Part shown: positions 29,308 through 41,450 of the stretch, piece by piece | How positions within the stretch are numbered: position 1 is the stretch's first letter | Layout: each line of letters opens with the position of its first letter | Origin: Aradus depressus | Taxonomy: Eukaryota; Arthropoda; Insecta; Hemiptera; Aradidae | Assembly: GCA_963662175.1 (NCBI GenBank) | Contig: OY759220.1 | Location: forward strand, 47,154,136-47,218,135 | Length of the DNA: 64,000 nt | Direction of reading: 5' to 3' | Program-made: the position numbers and the translations under genes | Notes under the pieces: model-generated | What the model saw: the letters and a program-made list of their open reading frames with translations, nothing else | Database searches by the model: none | What the model was told of the DNA's origin: nothing

Positions 29308-31940
29308 TTTATATTTATATTATTTCCCAAACCATAAATGGTGAAATTAAAAAAAAAAAAAAATTTAAATCTTGATATGTATTTGGACTAACGATAGGAC
29401 TAACTGTTTTCGAGTAAATCGTGCAGACGTCTAAAGAAATTTTCGAGACGTAATTTTAAGATGATTTTTGGCATGTATTTTGCAAACCGGTCTTCGAAAA
29501 ACTTTTTTTTTCTATATAAAATGTACCTTTCAGTTTGTTCTACAACTTTTATTTGAAGAGATTTTTAATTAGGTCATTATTATAAGCGACATCTTGCAAA
29601 ATGTACTTTGGCCCCGATTTTGGGCATTATCTAATCATATGTTTTCGCATATGTGGAATCTTCGACCAGTTCATTGCTACAATGGTATGTGAGGTGGAGC
29701 GCTGGTTCTAAGTTCCAACCGCCGACACCTAGACAGACCACCTCCACACATAGACAGACATATCGCAAAAATTGTTGAAAACTCGAGCTCGGATTTTTTT
29801 ACGATTACAATACTTGCTTATACTAAAGGTTTAGGAAAGTTTAAAAGAACTATATTTTATAATAGAATGATTTCTTCCTTAATAATTCTCTGTTTGACTT
29901 TCAACCAAATTGTCCGAAGAGAGGACTATCAGAGGTTCAAAGAGTGACAACCTATATAGTTAAATACAAACAATTCGATTTGGGGAAGTGGATTACGGTG
30001 ATTTTTCGATTATTTTATTTATCCATCTGTATATTTTATCTCATATACAAATGTTAAATATAATCTGGTATAATAAGAATGTTCGGTTACTCGCTTTTTC
30101 AAAACCCATGTTACCTCCCTCGAAGGATGACATTTACATGGCCGAATAAACAACGATAACTAAATTGAAATAAACATAAGTGCTCTTATATTTTTGGACG
30201 GGAAAGTTTTAAAGAAAAATGGTGGTTTTTCCTCTAAAACCAGAGATATACTAACGATACTTTATAATTTCATTATTGTGTACATATATATATATACATG
30301 ACTATATGTATGTACTTTTCTGTATATAAGTTTCATTCCACTTTGAGCATGTGTATGAAGAAAATATGAAATGGCGCTATTCTAATTGAACTTTCTGTAT
30401 ATTTCAACTATTTTTCTGTTGTTATAAATCAGTAGAACTGTCCTAAAGTATACTGGACTGGTGAGTTGCGCCATCTTTGTCTGTCTGACGTAGGTGTAAC
30501 ATGCAACATATTCCAGGTATATATGTAGCAGTCTGCCTGTGATTTACCTGCTCCAGACGCCACTACGCCTACATATTCCTGTTTTTTTTTTCCTTATTTT
30601 AATTTTATTTATTATTATACAAGATAATTCAATATTCAATATTCTTCCAACCTTTTTTTTAATGTCTGTTTATTCATATAATTTAATGTGTTTTCCAGTT
30701 TCTACGTTTTTATATTATTTATTTTATTTTTTGTTTTCCTTATGATTGTAGATATTTTATTGAGCGCCGTAAAAACAGGTTTTAGTAATTAAGTCTATCC
30801 GGGAACATCTGTTGCTTATAAATTTATAATAATGTACACAAACGGAGAATGGACTCTAAGACCTGTTGGACAAGTATTTTTGTATTTAGCTTATGATAAT
30901 TCCCATTAGACATGAAACGCAATGATTATATTCTTCACACTAAATATCATAACTGAAAAAAATTAATTCTTAGATTTAATCGCAGTTTTGAAGGTTTCTT
31001 TAGCGAAAAATGTTGTAATTGAAAATTCCTTATGAACCAACTTATATAGTTGCAGTGATGAAATTAGAAACAAAACCCAATCCTTAATGTTGTTTGTATC
31101 TCTTACGAATCGAATGTATGGGAGGAGCAACTTGTCGTTGCTTGATCGAAATTCCAGGTTGGAATCATTCCCCCCTTCATTCATTCGTGAGGTCGTCTGG
31201 AGAGCCTGTAAGACCATCACCTTCGACACCAAGAGTATTTTCTGTGGAGGAAGAAGCCGTTCTCTGAAGGGATGTTTTGAGGACGTCATGATGCTTTGAG
31301 TGGGAGGATCATGAAGAATGGGCTTCATTCGTTAAAGAAAAGAAGGGTCCTGGAACCAGTAAGACAAAGACTCCAAGAGGATCTTGAGTGAGAAACCAGG
31401 AGAAAGAAGGAAGACATGTCGTCCCATGAAGATGTTTTGAGTGCGAGGATCTTAAAGAATGGATTTGACTTATTACGGAATGGCTTATGAAGTCCTCCAG
31501 AGAGCCTCCAAGACACCAAGTGGTCTTGTGTGTGACTAACGGTCTCTCAGGCCTCTTCAGACGACAATCCCAGTAATCAACACGGTCTCCGCTCGCCTCA
31601 GCCTCATTACCATAATTATTTTTTGGTCGTTGCTCCACCCCAGGATGACTGGCACTACTAATAAATTACCAGTCTATTGTGGCTTGGAGGAGGTCGTCTC
31701 GTTAAATATTTGTTTTATGACGGACCTATTTCCTTGGCCCCACACATTCTCTGCTTCTCGTCTCTGGAAGCCCCAGAAAGTTGACACTTCACCCTCCTCA
31801 TTTACATCCAGTCATGACCACGAATTCATTTCAATATTAGTTTTATTATTAATACTAGCTGTGGTAACAGCGTTGCCATTAAAACTCACAAATCTACTGA
31901 AAATTTCGTCTCTTTAAGAAGTAATATCGTTATTATAATA
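29308..31940. other. AT-rich interval, nothing coding recognised
   Basis: A short imperfect duplication (31270-31330 and 31428-31485, sharing GATGTTTTGAG and AAGAATGG) is the only structure seen. Open minus frames at 30963-31638 show no family features. Confidence 0.4.
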
Positions 31941-32187
31941 GTGGTATACAGTGGTATGCGTGCTGGCTTACTGAGATCAAGATCCTGGGTTCGAAACCCG
32001 GCCGAGGCCCTTATTTTTTTTTTTTTTTATCTGGGAGGTTAAATAAACTTAAGCACACCGTCCTTCGGATGGAACATTAAGCGATGCTCCCGAGCATGTA
32101 CATTGTCAGACACTCGTTAAAGACCTCCCTACCCTAGGTGAATAAAAAAATTAGGACTCCCATCGTAGAGTCGGGCTCATGTCCACT
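31941..32187 (+). mobile_element. tRNA-derived SINE family A, copy 1
   Basis: tRNA-like head with B box GGGTTCGAAACCCGGCCG. It is followed by a body shared with two other loci: AAACTTAAGCACACCGTCCT, CGTTAAAGACC, GTGAATAAAAA, and the 3' phrase GTAGAGTCGGGCTCATGTCC. A T-run interrupts it just after the head. Confidence 0.8.
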
Positions 32188-32361
32188 AATGACTAACATA
32201 AGAATAATATTAGAAAATATTGGTCGACTATAAATAACGTGTCACATATGAGTATGAGGCAACACCCCCCCCCCCCCCCCCCTCCCTCTCGACTAAATTT
32301 TCGAAACATGATCCTAAACACTTGTTGACATTTCTTAAATGTATCTAAAACTTTATTTATT

Positions 32362-32572
32362 TATTTTTTTAAATTTTTTTGTTTTTGGTTCTAATACATT
32401 GCATATTAGCCATATCTCTTGTAAAGGTGTTATCTAAATAATTTACGACATCCATGGCCCAGGGAGGGAGTTCTATCTACGAAATAAAACTCACTCCTGG
32501 ACGGGTTTCGAACCCGCAAACCATAGTGAGACTATGCGACCAAAGGCCTACGCTCTAGCCCGAACGGCCCCC
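32362..32572 (-). mobile_element. tRNA-derived SINE family B, copy 1
   Basis: Minus strand. A GGGGGCCGTTCGGGCTAGAG head and B box GCGGGTTCGAAACCCGTCC, then GTTTTATTTCGTAGATAGA, GATGTCGTAAATTA and a tail through GGCTAATATGCAATG to an A-rich end. It lies 175 bp from the family A copy, after a C18 tract. Confidence 0.8.
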
Positions 32573-32971
32573 AATCTAAAATTTTAAAATGATGTAAAAC
32601 TTTATATTTGTTTTATAATGAAGAGTAGCTCATAATGAAGAAGGAAAAAAAAAAAAAAAGATAATAAGAAATAAATGTCGAAGAAATTAATAAATAATTA
32701 GTTTGGTAATGTTGACATTCTTCTCATAAAGTGACATTTAATAGAGGGATGAATGTCACATGTGATGATCATTATCCCTGGCTAGAAGGCTGCAGCTTCT
32801 AATGGGCTGCTATCTTGTTGGCTTCTTAATGACGCTTATAGTCCTAATTTCCCTCTCTGCCATCTTGGTAATGGACTAATGAAATATTTTCTGATACCAT
32901 TCTAATTTTCTTCTTCACTGACTCCCCGAGATGAAGTTTACCTTCAATTTTCATACCAAACACATTTTTTC

Positions 32972-33005
<34 letters not shown>

Positions 33006-33897
33006 TGTAACTGATCCTAATTCAGTTCTTTGTTTAAAGTTACAATCTTTTACTATTCTATTATTTCAATTGTGGTTTTAATTTACTAAATAAAAAAATC
33101 ACATATTAAGGTATTAAATTATTTTATTGTAATTCATTAAAAAAATGTTAAATAAAAAAGAAAGGGTTAGTCACAATTTTTTACACACATGAAATTTACC
33201 GTAATACATTATGCTCGCATGTTTTTTTTTTTTGAGTTGATAATATGATGAGTACTATTGGTGAGATGGTTTGTTGAAATGGGTTGCGGAGATATCTATC
33301 ATGCCGTCTCTTTCGTTCTGGAGCTGGTGTCTTCGCTTATGGTATTTATCTCTTCTTGCTTCTATGTTCTAAAACAAATTAGATCTGTCATCTGAGATGA
33401 CTGTTGCATATTCCGGGACACACCCTTCGTGTACTTTTGTCTTCCGAATACCGGTATTCACCTTCTAAACGCACATTATATTTTTTTACTTTTCACTTCA
33501 CTGTTTCACTCACATGCCCACTGACCTTCCTCTGAACACCTCCACACACCACATTCTCTCGACTCCTTTTTTTTATTCCGCCAGACACCATTTTTTTTGG
33601 GCTACGCCCTCTCATTGGTTAAAACTTTTACTGCCTTATAAAACACCAAACATCTGTTTTTAACATTTTCATTACCATCAGATATTCTCTCTCCGTTGCT
33701 TAATTTTATTTATAATCAATGGTGTGTCTTATTATTTAATTTTTTACAATTTTGTAATTCATGAATGATATTTTTTTATACCATATCGACCATGGTACAG
33801 TATCGATATGATAACCTTTTAGAACCTTCACTCGGTAGAATACATCTCAAATAATGACCCAATCTCTCGTACATTACTTTCTGTTTTATAAAACTAT
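32573..33897. other. AT-rich interval, nothing recognised
   Basis: A (TA)n tract lies at about 32970-32994. No gene or named repeat. Confidence 0.4.
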
Positions 33898-34256
33898 TTA
33901 TGTAATGTTGTCCGTAGCGTCAATCGCGGCTTGGGCTCGGGCGGTCAAAGTAGCTCGACTGTCCACGAGTCTCGAGGTCACGAAGCAGTCCGTCAAAGCG
34001 GATGTTCCAGAGTGTTGGTCCGAGCCCTGGGGACACCCCCTGGTGACGTTCGCTGTAGTGCTGGTGAATTGCTGCCTCACCGTCGCAAAGCGCTCGCTGA
34101 GGAAGCTGGAGATGAGCCCGAATAGGTTCCTGGGAATTCCCACAGACCGTAATCGCAAGAGAATGGCAGGCCACCAGGCGCAGTCGAAGGCCGCGGCTAT
34201 GTCGAAGAAGATACAGAGAGAGTATTACCCTCTGCCCTCCCCGACATCCGCCCTCA
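33898..34256 (-). pseudogene. Relic of an R1/LOA-type LINE reverse transcriptase
   Basis: The minus strand reads CIFFDIAAAFDCAWWPAILL (catalytic Asp of the palm), then GIPRNLFGLISSFLSERFAT and VTRGCPQGS. A shift to the next frame gives LGPTLWNIRFDGLLRDLET. These are consecutive palm motifs of an I/R1-type LINE polymerase. The FADD block and everything downstream are missing at about 33890, and a stop (in GRG-stop-YSLCIF) breaks the frame upstream. On the 5' side it runs straight into the 124-bp tandem array. It cannot be functional. Confidence 0.8.
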
Positions 34257-34888
34257 GCATCCTCCTCATAACTTGCCCTATACTATAATAGAGCACATAC
34301 TAATGGTTGTTGGCTGTCTGGGTGACGTCGCCTTTCTTGCAATGCGATCTCCCTGCTCCCCGTCTTGTTAGGCCGCTCTAGGATCCTCCACATAACTTGC
34401 CCTATGCTATAAGAGAGCACATGCTAATGGTTGTTGGCTGTCTGGGTGACGTCGCCTTTCTTGCAATGCGATCTCCCTGCTCCCCGTCTTGTTAGGCCGC
34501 TCTAGGATCCTCCTCATAACTTGCCCTATACTATAAGAGAGCACATGCTAATGGTTGTTGGCTGTCTGGGTGACGTCGCTTTTCTTGCAATGCGATCTCC
34601 CTGCTCCCCGTCTTGTTAGGCCGCTCTAGGATCCTCCACATAACTCGCCCTATACTATAAGAGAGCACATGCTAATGGTTGTTGGCTGTCTGGGTGACGT
34701 CGCCTTTCTTGCAATGCGATCTCCCTGCTCCCCGTCTTGTTAGGCCGCTCTAGGATCCTCCTCATAACTTGCCCTATACTATAAGAGAGCACATGCTAAT
34801 GGTTGTTGGCTGTCTGGGTGACATCGCTTTTCTTGCAATGCGATCTCCCTGCTCCCCGTCTTGTTAGGCCGCTCTAGGATCCTCCTCA
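34257..34888. repeat. 124-bp tandem array, 5 copies
   Basis: Five units at an exact 124-bp spacing (34257, 34381, 34505, 34629, 34753), then a 12-base partial unit from 34877. They are nearly identical (a few substitutions such as GACGTCGCC / GACATCGCT). The first unit differs most and abuts the reverse-transcriptase relic. A C22 tract follows at 34913-34934. Confidence 0.97.
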
Positions 34889-34934
34889 TTTCCCTAACGA
34901 GTCCTCCTCCCTCCCCCCCCCCCCCCCCCCCCCC

Positions 34935-36240
34935 AGGCACACTACCCTTCCTTTCCTTTTACCTCTTATGTTTTTCTTACTTTCCCAGTCACTAAGGTCT
35001 CAAAAGGAATGTCTCCTTATTTTCCACCTGTTTTTTTCTTTTGTCATCCTAAAATACATTTTTGCAGGAGCAGTTTTTTTTTTGATCTCTTTTTCTTGGA
35101 AAACTCTAACTGTAGGGTGATATCGTTCTCGTGAAAATTAAAGATCATTCAATTCTCTCCAATAACGATTCCATTAATTTTTTGGATAAAGCAACCGTTT
35201 CCGTGCAAATTTTTTTTTTTTTTTTTGTTTCTGTTTGCTCTGAAATAACAACAAAACGAAGAAAGTTGTCGGTTATTCACTGGCAATGTACAGGCGCAGA
35301 ATCAATTAATTCATTAAGTTTTCGCATTTCCAAAATTGACCGTTCGGGCTATACATTCTGTAAATTTCTTTTTATAAGACTGTTAAACAATATGGTGTTA
35401 AGATTATGATGAAGAATCCTCCCCTAGACTCCAAAGTATGTATCAAGTTCCTTTTTTGCAAAGATGAAGACTAAAGAAAGTTTGGCTCTGGAAGTACAGC
35501 GGAGGCGGTAGAACTTCGCATACTTACCATTTTTATAATGAAAACATTTTTTTGACTGTGTTGAAAGGTAGTTTTATATAAGGGATGATGTGGGGGTGGG
35601 ATGGAAAACTGGGAGTTATTGTATGGAACACCGACAGGCGCACACTCTCCCGGACACACACATAACTAATGAAAATATGACCTGAGGGAGTCTTCGCCTC
35701 GTATAAAGAACCAACACAAATTGATAATTATGCCCCAGTGGGGATCCCACCACAGTGCTGCCCTCTGTATTAAAGTGAAATAGAGCATCCCACAGCAGAG
35801 GCGTAGATAATTTTTCTTTCTTGGGGGAGGTCTGTCGGATACTGAAGTTGTATGCACAACTGGATCAATCTTCATAGACGGGGTGAGAAAATGAATAGTG
35901 ATTTTGGGGGAAATGTCTCATTAATTCGTTTCCAAGACCGTCAACAGCCCCATAGTCCCCTTCTTGTAGAGTGGGCATTGAAGTCCCCCAAATCCTCTTG
36001 AGCCACAGTGTGCTTTGTAATTAAAGAAGAGTGTAGAGTGGCCTGTCTTTCCACAACTCTTGCCCTCCTGTTTCCATCCTATCCGCTCCACGTCCAGAAT
36101 AGAATCCACGACTAGCACAGATTTGGAACCTTCCCAGCCCTGAATACCAATTTGGAATACGACATGAAGAGCTCAGTAAACATAACCTTTACCTACTCAT
36201 TTATTGACTAAAATACATTTTTAACTAAAATCTCGAACTA
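34935..36240. other. Unremarkable interval
   Basis: A minus fragment of the ~140-bp monomer family at about 35255-35330 (GTTGTCGGTTATTCACTGGC). No gene recognised. Confidence 0.4.
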
Positions 36241-37975
36241 GGAACCTTCCTCTTGGCCTACATGTAGAGAAACCTTCCTCCTGGCCTATGTGTAGAGGAA
36301 CCTTCCTCATGGCCTACATGTAGAGGAACCTTCCTCCTGGCCTACATGTAGAGAAACCTTCCTCCTGGCCTATGTGTAGAGGAACCTTCCTCATGGCCTA
36401 CATGTAGAGGAACCTTCCTCCTGGCCTATGTGTAGAGGAACCTTCCTCCTGGCCTATGTGTAGAGGAACCTTCCTCATGGCCTACATGTAGAGGAACCTT
36501 CCTCCTGGCCTACATGTAGAGGAACCTTCCTCCTGGCCTACATGTAGAGGAACCTTCCTCTTGGCCTACATGTAGAGAAACCTTCCTCCTGGCCTATGTG
36601 TAGAGGAACCTTCCTCATGGCCTACATGTAGAGGAACCTTCCTCCTGGCCTACATGTAGAGGAACCTTCCTCTTGGCCTATGTGTAGAGGAACCTTCCTC
36701 CTGGCCTACATGTAGAGGAACCTTCCTCTTGGCCTATGTGTAGAGGAACCTTCCTCTTGGCCTACATGTAGAGGAACCTTCCTCTTGGCCTACATGTAGA
36801 GGAACCTTCCTCATGGCCTATGTGTAGAGGAACCTTCCTCTTGGCCTACATGTAGAGGAACCTTCCTCTTGGCCTATGTGTAGAGGAACCTTCCTCTTGG
36901 CCTACATGTAGAGGAACCTTCCTCCTGGCCTACATGTAGAGGAACCTTCCTCTTGGCCTATGTGTAGAGGAACCTTCCTCTTGGCCTACATGTAGAGGAA
37001 CCTTCCTCTTGGCCTACATGTAGAGGAACCTTCCTCATGGCCTACATGTAGAGGAACCTTCCTCCTGGCCTACATGTAGAGGAACCTTCCTCTTGGCCTA
37101 TGTGTAGAGGAACCTTCCTCTTGGCCTACATGTAGAGGAACCTTCCTCTTGGCCTACATGTAGAGGAACCTTCCTCCTGGCCTACATGTAGAGGAACCTT
37201 CCTCTTGGCCTATGTGTAGAGGAACCTTCCTCTTGGCCTACATGTAGAGGAACCTTCCTCTTGGCCTACATGTAGAGGAACCTTCCTCTTGGCCTACATG
37301 TAGAGGAACCTTCCTCTTGGCCTACATGTAGAGGAACCTTCCTCTTGGCCTACATGTAGAGGAACCTTCCTCTTGGCCTACATGTAGAGGAACCTTCCTC
37401 ATGGCCTACATGTAGAGGAACCTTCCTCTTGGCCTACATGTAGAGAAACCTTCCTCCTGGCCTATGTGTAGAGGAACCTTCCTCATGGCCTACATGTAGA
37501 GGAACCTTCCTCCTGGCCTATATGTAGAGGAACCTTCCTCCTGGCCTACATGTAGAGGAACCTTCCTCCTGGCCTATGTGTAGAGGAACCTTCCTCATGG
37601 CCTACATGTAGAGAAACCTTCCTCCTGGCCTATGTGTAGAGGAACCTTCCTCATGGCCTACATGTAGAGGAACCTTCCTCCTGGCCTATATGTAGAGGAA
37701 CCTTCCTCCTGGCCTACATGTAGAGGAACCTTCCTCCTGGCCTACATGTAGAGGAACCTTCCTCTTGGCCTACATGTAGAGAAACCTTCCTCCTGGCCTA
37801 TGTGTAGAGGAACCTTCCTCATGGCCTACATATAGAGGAACCTTCCTCCTGGCCTATATGTAGAGGAACCTTCCTCCTGGCCTACATGTAGAGGAACCTT
37901 CCTCCTGGCCTATGTGTAGAGGAACCTTCCTCATGGCCTATATGTAGAGGAACCTTCCTCCTGGCCTACATGTAG
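36241..37975. repeat. 28-bp minisatellite, 62 copies
   Basis: A 1,735-bp array of a 28-bp unit with the frame GGAACCTTCCTC-X-TGGCCTA-YY-TGTAGA. X is C, T or A. YY is CA, TG or TA. A GAGAAACC variant replaces GAGGAACC in six units. When YY is CA the unit contains the palindrome CTACATGTAG. Units are otherwise almost invariant with no indels. There is no open frame over the array. Confidence 0.99.
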
Positions 37976-38298
37976 GTTCCTTTCATATTATGTGCAGGTC
38001 TCAGGAAATAACAAAAACAAACTTAGTGCCACCAGAGAGTTCAAAACTGGTTGAGAACGTGCTTCCCTTCTGTAATCTCAACCGATATGAAGAACCCAAT
38101 AACAAGGTTTCGGCTGATTATCATATCATTCATACCGTTGATTAAATATCATTGAAATCTGTCAAGAAATTGTTAAAATGGAGATAGCATTTAGGTGAAT
38201 GACAGAAAGATTGTAGGTGGCGCTGTTATCGTCTAACATATCAGTTTCTATACATATTTTGATAGGGAAGTTGTTACTAAGTTATAATTGACAACGTT

Positions 38299-38461
38299 GG
38301 GGCCGTGCGGGTTACTGAGTAGCTCTTTTGTCGTAGGGTCTCACCACGGTTGCGGGTTCAAATCTCGTTTGGGAGAGAGTTTTATTTCGTAGATAGATCT
38401 CCCTCCCGGGCCTAATATGCATCGTACATAAGACCAAAAAAATTAAATACATAAAAAAAAC
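38299..38461 (+). mobile_element. tRNA-derived SINE family B, copy 2
   Basis: Plus strand. GGGGCCGTGCGGGTTACTGA head, diverged B box (GCGGGTTCAAATCTCG), GTTTTATTTCGTAGATAGAT, then a deletion of the middle and an A-rich tail at about 38440-38461. Confidence 0.75.
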
Positions 38462-38514
38462 AGACGAAGTTCCTCCCGAGCAATGCCAAGTAAACCAACT
38501 AGTTGCTCAATAAA

Positions 38515-38720
38515 ACCTAAAACGCATGCTTGCTTACTGAGGTCAAGATCGCGGGTTCGAAACCCGGCCGAGGCTCTTCTGGCCCCTCTGGGAGGTAAAA
38601 TAAACTTAAGCACGCCTTCAGGTACTGTACGATGTCAGGTACTCCTCAAAGACCCGTACTCTAGATGAATAAAAATTTACGGTAAGCAACATTTAGGATT
38701 CCCTTAGTAGAGTCGGGCTT
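38515..38720 (+). mobile_element. tRNA-derived SINE family A, copy 2
   Basis: GGGTTCGAAACCCGGCCGAG B box, AAACTTAAGCACGCC, TCAAAGACC, GAATAAAAATTTACGG and GTAGAGTCGGGCTTG. About 25 bases of the body are missing compared with the 44590 copy. It starts some 50 bp after family B copy 2. Confidence 0.75.
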
Positions 38721-40294
38721 GTTATATAAATATTGTGTCGCTGTTAGACCTTTTCCTTACTATTAAGAAGTTCACTCAACTTATATCCTTTACAATATTT
38801 CCAAAAGCACAACATATAATTGTACCCATTGGGAGGATAAAGGATATCGAGGACAAGGATAAGGGAAGTCGAAGTATTGTCATATAAAGAAAAAAACTCA
38901 GTATTTGGCCAACGTTTCGGAACCAATTTATTTCCTTCTTCAACGGTTAATTGAATATAACAAACAAATTACTTGGTTTTAAATTACAAATAATAATTTT
39001 TTTTTCAACTTCACAAAAATTTGACTCATTTGAAGTTTTGTTTTTCAACATCATTACAGTTTCTTCGTTACCTCTTCTACGGTAACACATACGCTAAACT
39101 ACAGATATTCTTGTTCTTGTACGGTTTTGACCTGGAACTCCTGACCGTGATCTCCTTTACCTCCGTGTGTAGAATCCCCCAGTTATTAGCTTAGCGTTGA
39201 GCTTGCAAGGCTGGAAAATTAGACGCTAAGAGGAGATGACGTAAACAGTGTGAGGGCCAGAGATCTGAGAATGTCTTTTATCGTGAAAGGTACTCTTCAG
39301 AAAGCCGCTGACGACTAATGGACCCGCCTTCCTACACATATTCCCATATATCTGGGATCGAGGCGCCATAATTCCTGGGAGTATTGAGTGAGAGATTCTC
39401 TGGTCGGAGATGTGGTTCTCTATAATATGGGCAGAGAGCGGAGCGGAGCGACTCTGCTATAATTATATTAATTGTAGGCAGCTCGTGAGGTGAGGGGGGG
39501 GGGGGGAGGCGCAATCAGAGTGGGCTCGGATGGGCCCCCAATCAAAATGGGCCTCATTAATTAGGGCCCATGGGTTCTCACGCCTGGGGCCTCATTAGTT
39601 GTGTTTGGGCTAATGACATCAGCCTCCGCGTCATTATATCCTCTTTTAATCCGTCCAGGACAGGCCTTGCTGCCTCGGGAGGTCGTGATGCTCCCTCCAG
39701 AGAGGCAGTCATAGTCAAGGTCGACTTGAGGGGAGCTGACCTTCTTCAGATCTAAAACGAGCGCAAGTGTGCCTTCGATGTCGGACAGGGTGCTTTTGGA
39801 AGATTGCACTTGCTAATAAACAAACTTAATAGTTATTTTAGGTGAATGATTTTTTAACATGGCTAGCTGGATTTCAAAGTTTCCCTCATCATCTCTTCTC
39901 AAGATCATATACCACACACGTGATGCATCTGTAGCAGTAATAGAACGTTGCTGCTGACACACTGCCCCCTCCCGAGGGATGTGGTCATTGTCCGACCCGG
40001 CGCGATAAGTTTTCTTCGACTAGAGGCGGTCTGTGGTTACTGGACATCTTGCACGCGGTAGTCTTTGTTGGCAAGATTGAGTTGTGCGCTGCGTCCACCC
40101 GGAGGAGGCCATGAGTACAAGATCTACAGCGTCCCTCTGCCTGGATGTGCTCGTCCATGGTCAACGACATGGTGCTGCCGCCGCACCTGAAAAGTAACAA
40201 ATCGTAATTAAATTTAAAAATGTTAAGTTGTTGATTTCAGTTCCCTCGTTATATGCAACTTATAGGGAGTTGCCATTGGTCACAATTTCAATGT
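38721..40294. other. Largely unique, GC-richer interval with minus-strand exon candidates
   Basis: From about 39100 the sequence is less AT-rich and free of the repeats seen elsewhere. Two minus-strand segments have exon-like edges: 39741-39812 (acceptor TTTGTTTATTAG, 24 open codons, donor GTCAGC) and a segment starting at 40186 after ACTTTTCAG, with a good Kozak ATG (CACCATG). Neither protein is recognised, so they are described but not called as genes. A G13 tract lies at 39494-39506. Confidence 0.35.
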
Positions 40295-40735
40295 TGTGTT
40301 TTTACAAGAATTTCATGTTTTCTGCCCGGCCCTTAGTTTGGATTCAGTATCCAAAAAAGTTGTCGGTGAATCACTGGCAATGTACTTCCCCAGTGCGTAA
40401 TTCATCAACTACGTTTTCGCTCTCCCTCTGAAACCAATCTACCGATTTGGTTGAAATTCATTAGGTGTCATGCACTTTCAAAAAATTTCGTATCGATACA
40501 TTTATTACAGCAACAGTTATTAGGGTTTTTGGACTTGGCCGATTTCGCTGATGATCGGGTGGTGTCGTCCTTATGGGGTTTGGGTTACATATACAATTTC
40601 ATGTCGATATATTCGTTCTATTGGGTGTTACCGAGTTTGGGATTTTAGCGTTGCCCCGGAAAAGTACATTGCCGGTGATTCACAGACAATTTTGTTTCTT
40701 TCAGTTTTGGATTCAGTAGTTTGGAGCTGGGGAAG
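40295..40735 (-). repeat. Dispersed ~140-bp monomer family, copy 40295 (linked monomers)
   Basis: Minus-strand run: GTTGTCGGTGAATCACTGGC, CCGATTTGGTTGAAATTCAT, GTATCGATACATTTATTACA and GTCGATATATTCGTTCTATT in order, then a truncated repeat of the first block at about 40670 (GCCGGTGATTCACAGAC). Confidence 0.7.
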
Positions 40736-41327
40736 TACCTAACCAAAAATCTAACAAAAGCTGGAAATTCTGAAAGAAAAGGAAAAAATTTGTAATACAA
40801 AGGAAATAGGAAGGGAAGGAGGATGATGCCTTGGTGTACCCCAGCAGAGATGAGTGACAGACACCAGAGCCCAGTCAGCTAGCACTACAATATTGATCAA
40901 GTGAATGCATTTACGTCACTCTGTCACTGAGCTCATTCCTTCAGCCCCTCTGAGTTCTCGCCTCTAGAGGGTACGTCTACGGGCTTATCTGTTTTGCAAA
41001 TCCCCCCACATCAAATTTACAAAAAAAAAAAAAAAAAAAAACAGAAAAAAGACAAGACAACTCAAACGAGAAGACAGCGCCATAGCTTAGCTATTCTGTT
41101 TCCTTCGCCTTGCCTTATTTCAATTTAAATGCATTGGTCATCTCGAGGAGCATCGCCCTGAGTATTGTACTTTACTGTGAAGTTGTGTGTAACCTCGTAG
41201 GATCGGAATACTTAGCTTGAAATGTTTAAATAAGTTATGTACTTAGTAATAAAATGTTTGTGTTTAAAATGTCAACTTAAAAACACAATAAAATGTTAAT
41301 TAATTAAAAAAAATTATGTATACTTAC

Positions 41328-41450
41328 CAGATTTCACCCCAATCTCTGTCGCAACTTCTTCCCATATTTTCGATTTCAATTTGCTTCTCCATGACTGGTG
41401 TCGTACAAAACCTTTCTCCTACGAACTGCTTCTATAAGTTTCTCTTCCAT
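41328..41450 (-). pseudogene. MADF-domain first exon with one-base frameshift
   Basis: The minus-strand ATG at 41450 opens MEEKLIEAVRRRKVLYD, the classic start of a MADF (Myb/SANT-like) DNA-binding domain. A single missing base near 41400 then shifts the frame. The next frame reads HQSWRSKLKSKIWEEVATEI and GVKS, the second half of helix 1 to helix 2, up to a perfect donor (GTAAGTAT, GT at 41327-41326). MADF proteins often have an intron about here. Such domains occur in many arthropod transcription regulators and in accessory proteins of PIF/Harbinger transposons; the fragment does not distinguish these. The remaining exons were not found. The shift is either a real lesion or an assembly error. 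Confidence 0.7.

Noticed and set aside
31953..32010. tRNA gene at the GGGTTCGAAACCC B box
   Set aside because: Same SINE family; the A-box half is diverged and a T-run interrupts the 3' side.
33854..34288. 144-codon plus-strand frame as a gene
   Set aside because: It lies opposite clear reverse-transcriptase motifs on the minus strand and continues into a tandem array.
36241..37975. CRISPR-like array
   Set aside because: The repeats abut with no unique spacers, and the context is eukaryotic. It is a minisatellite.
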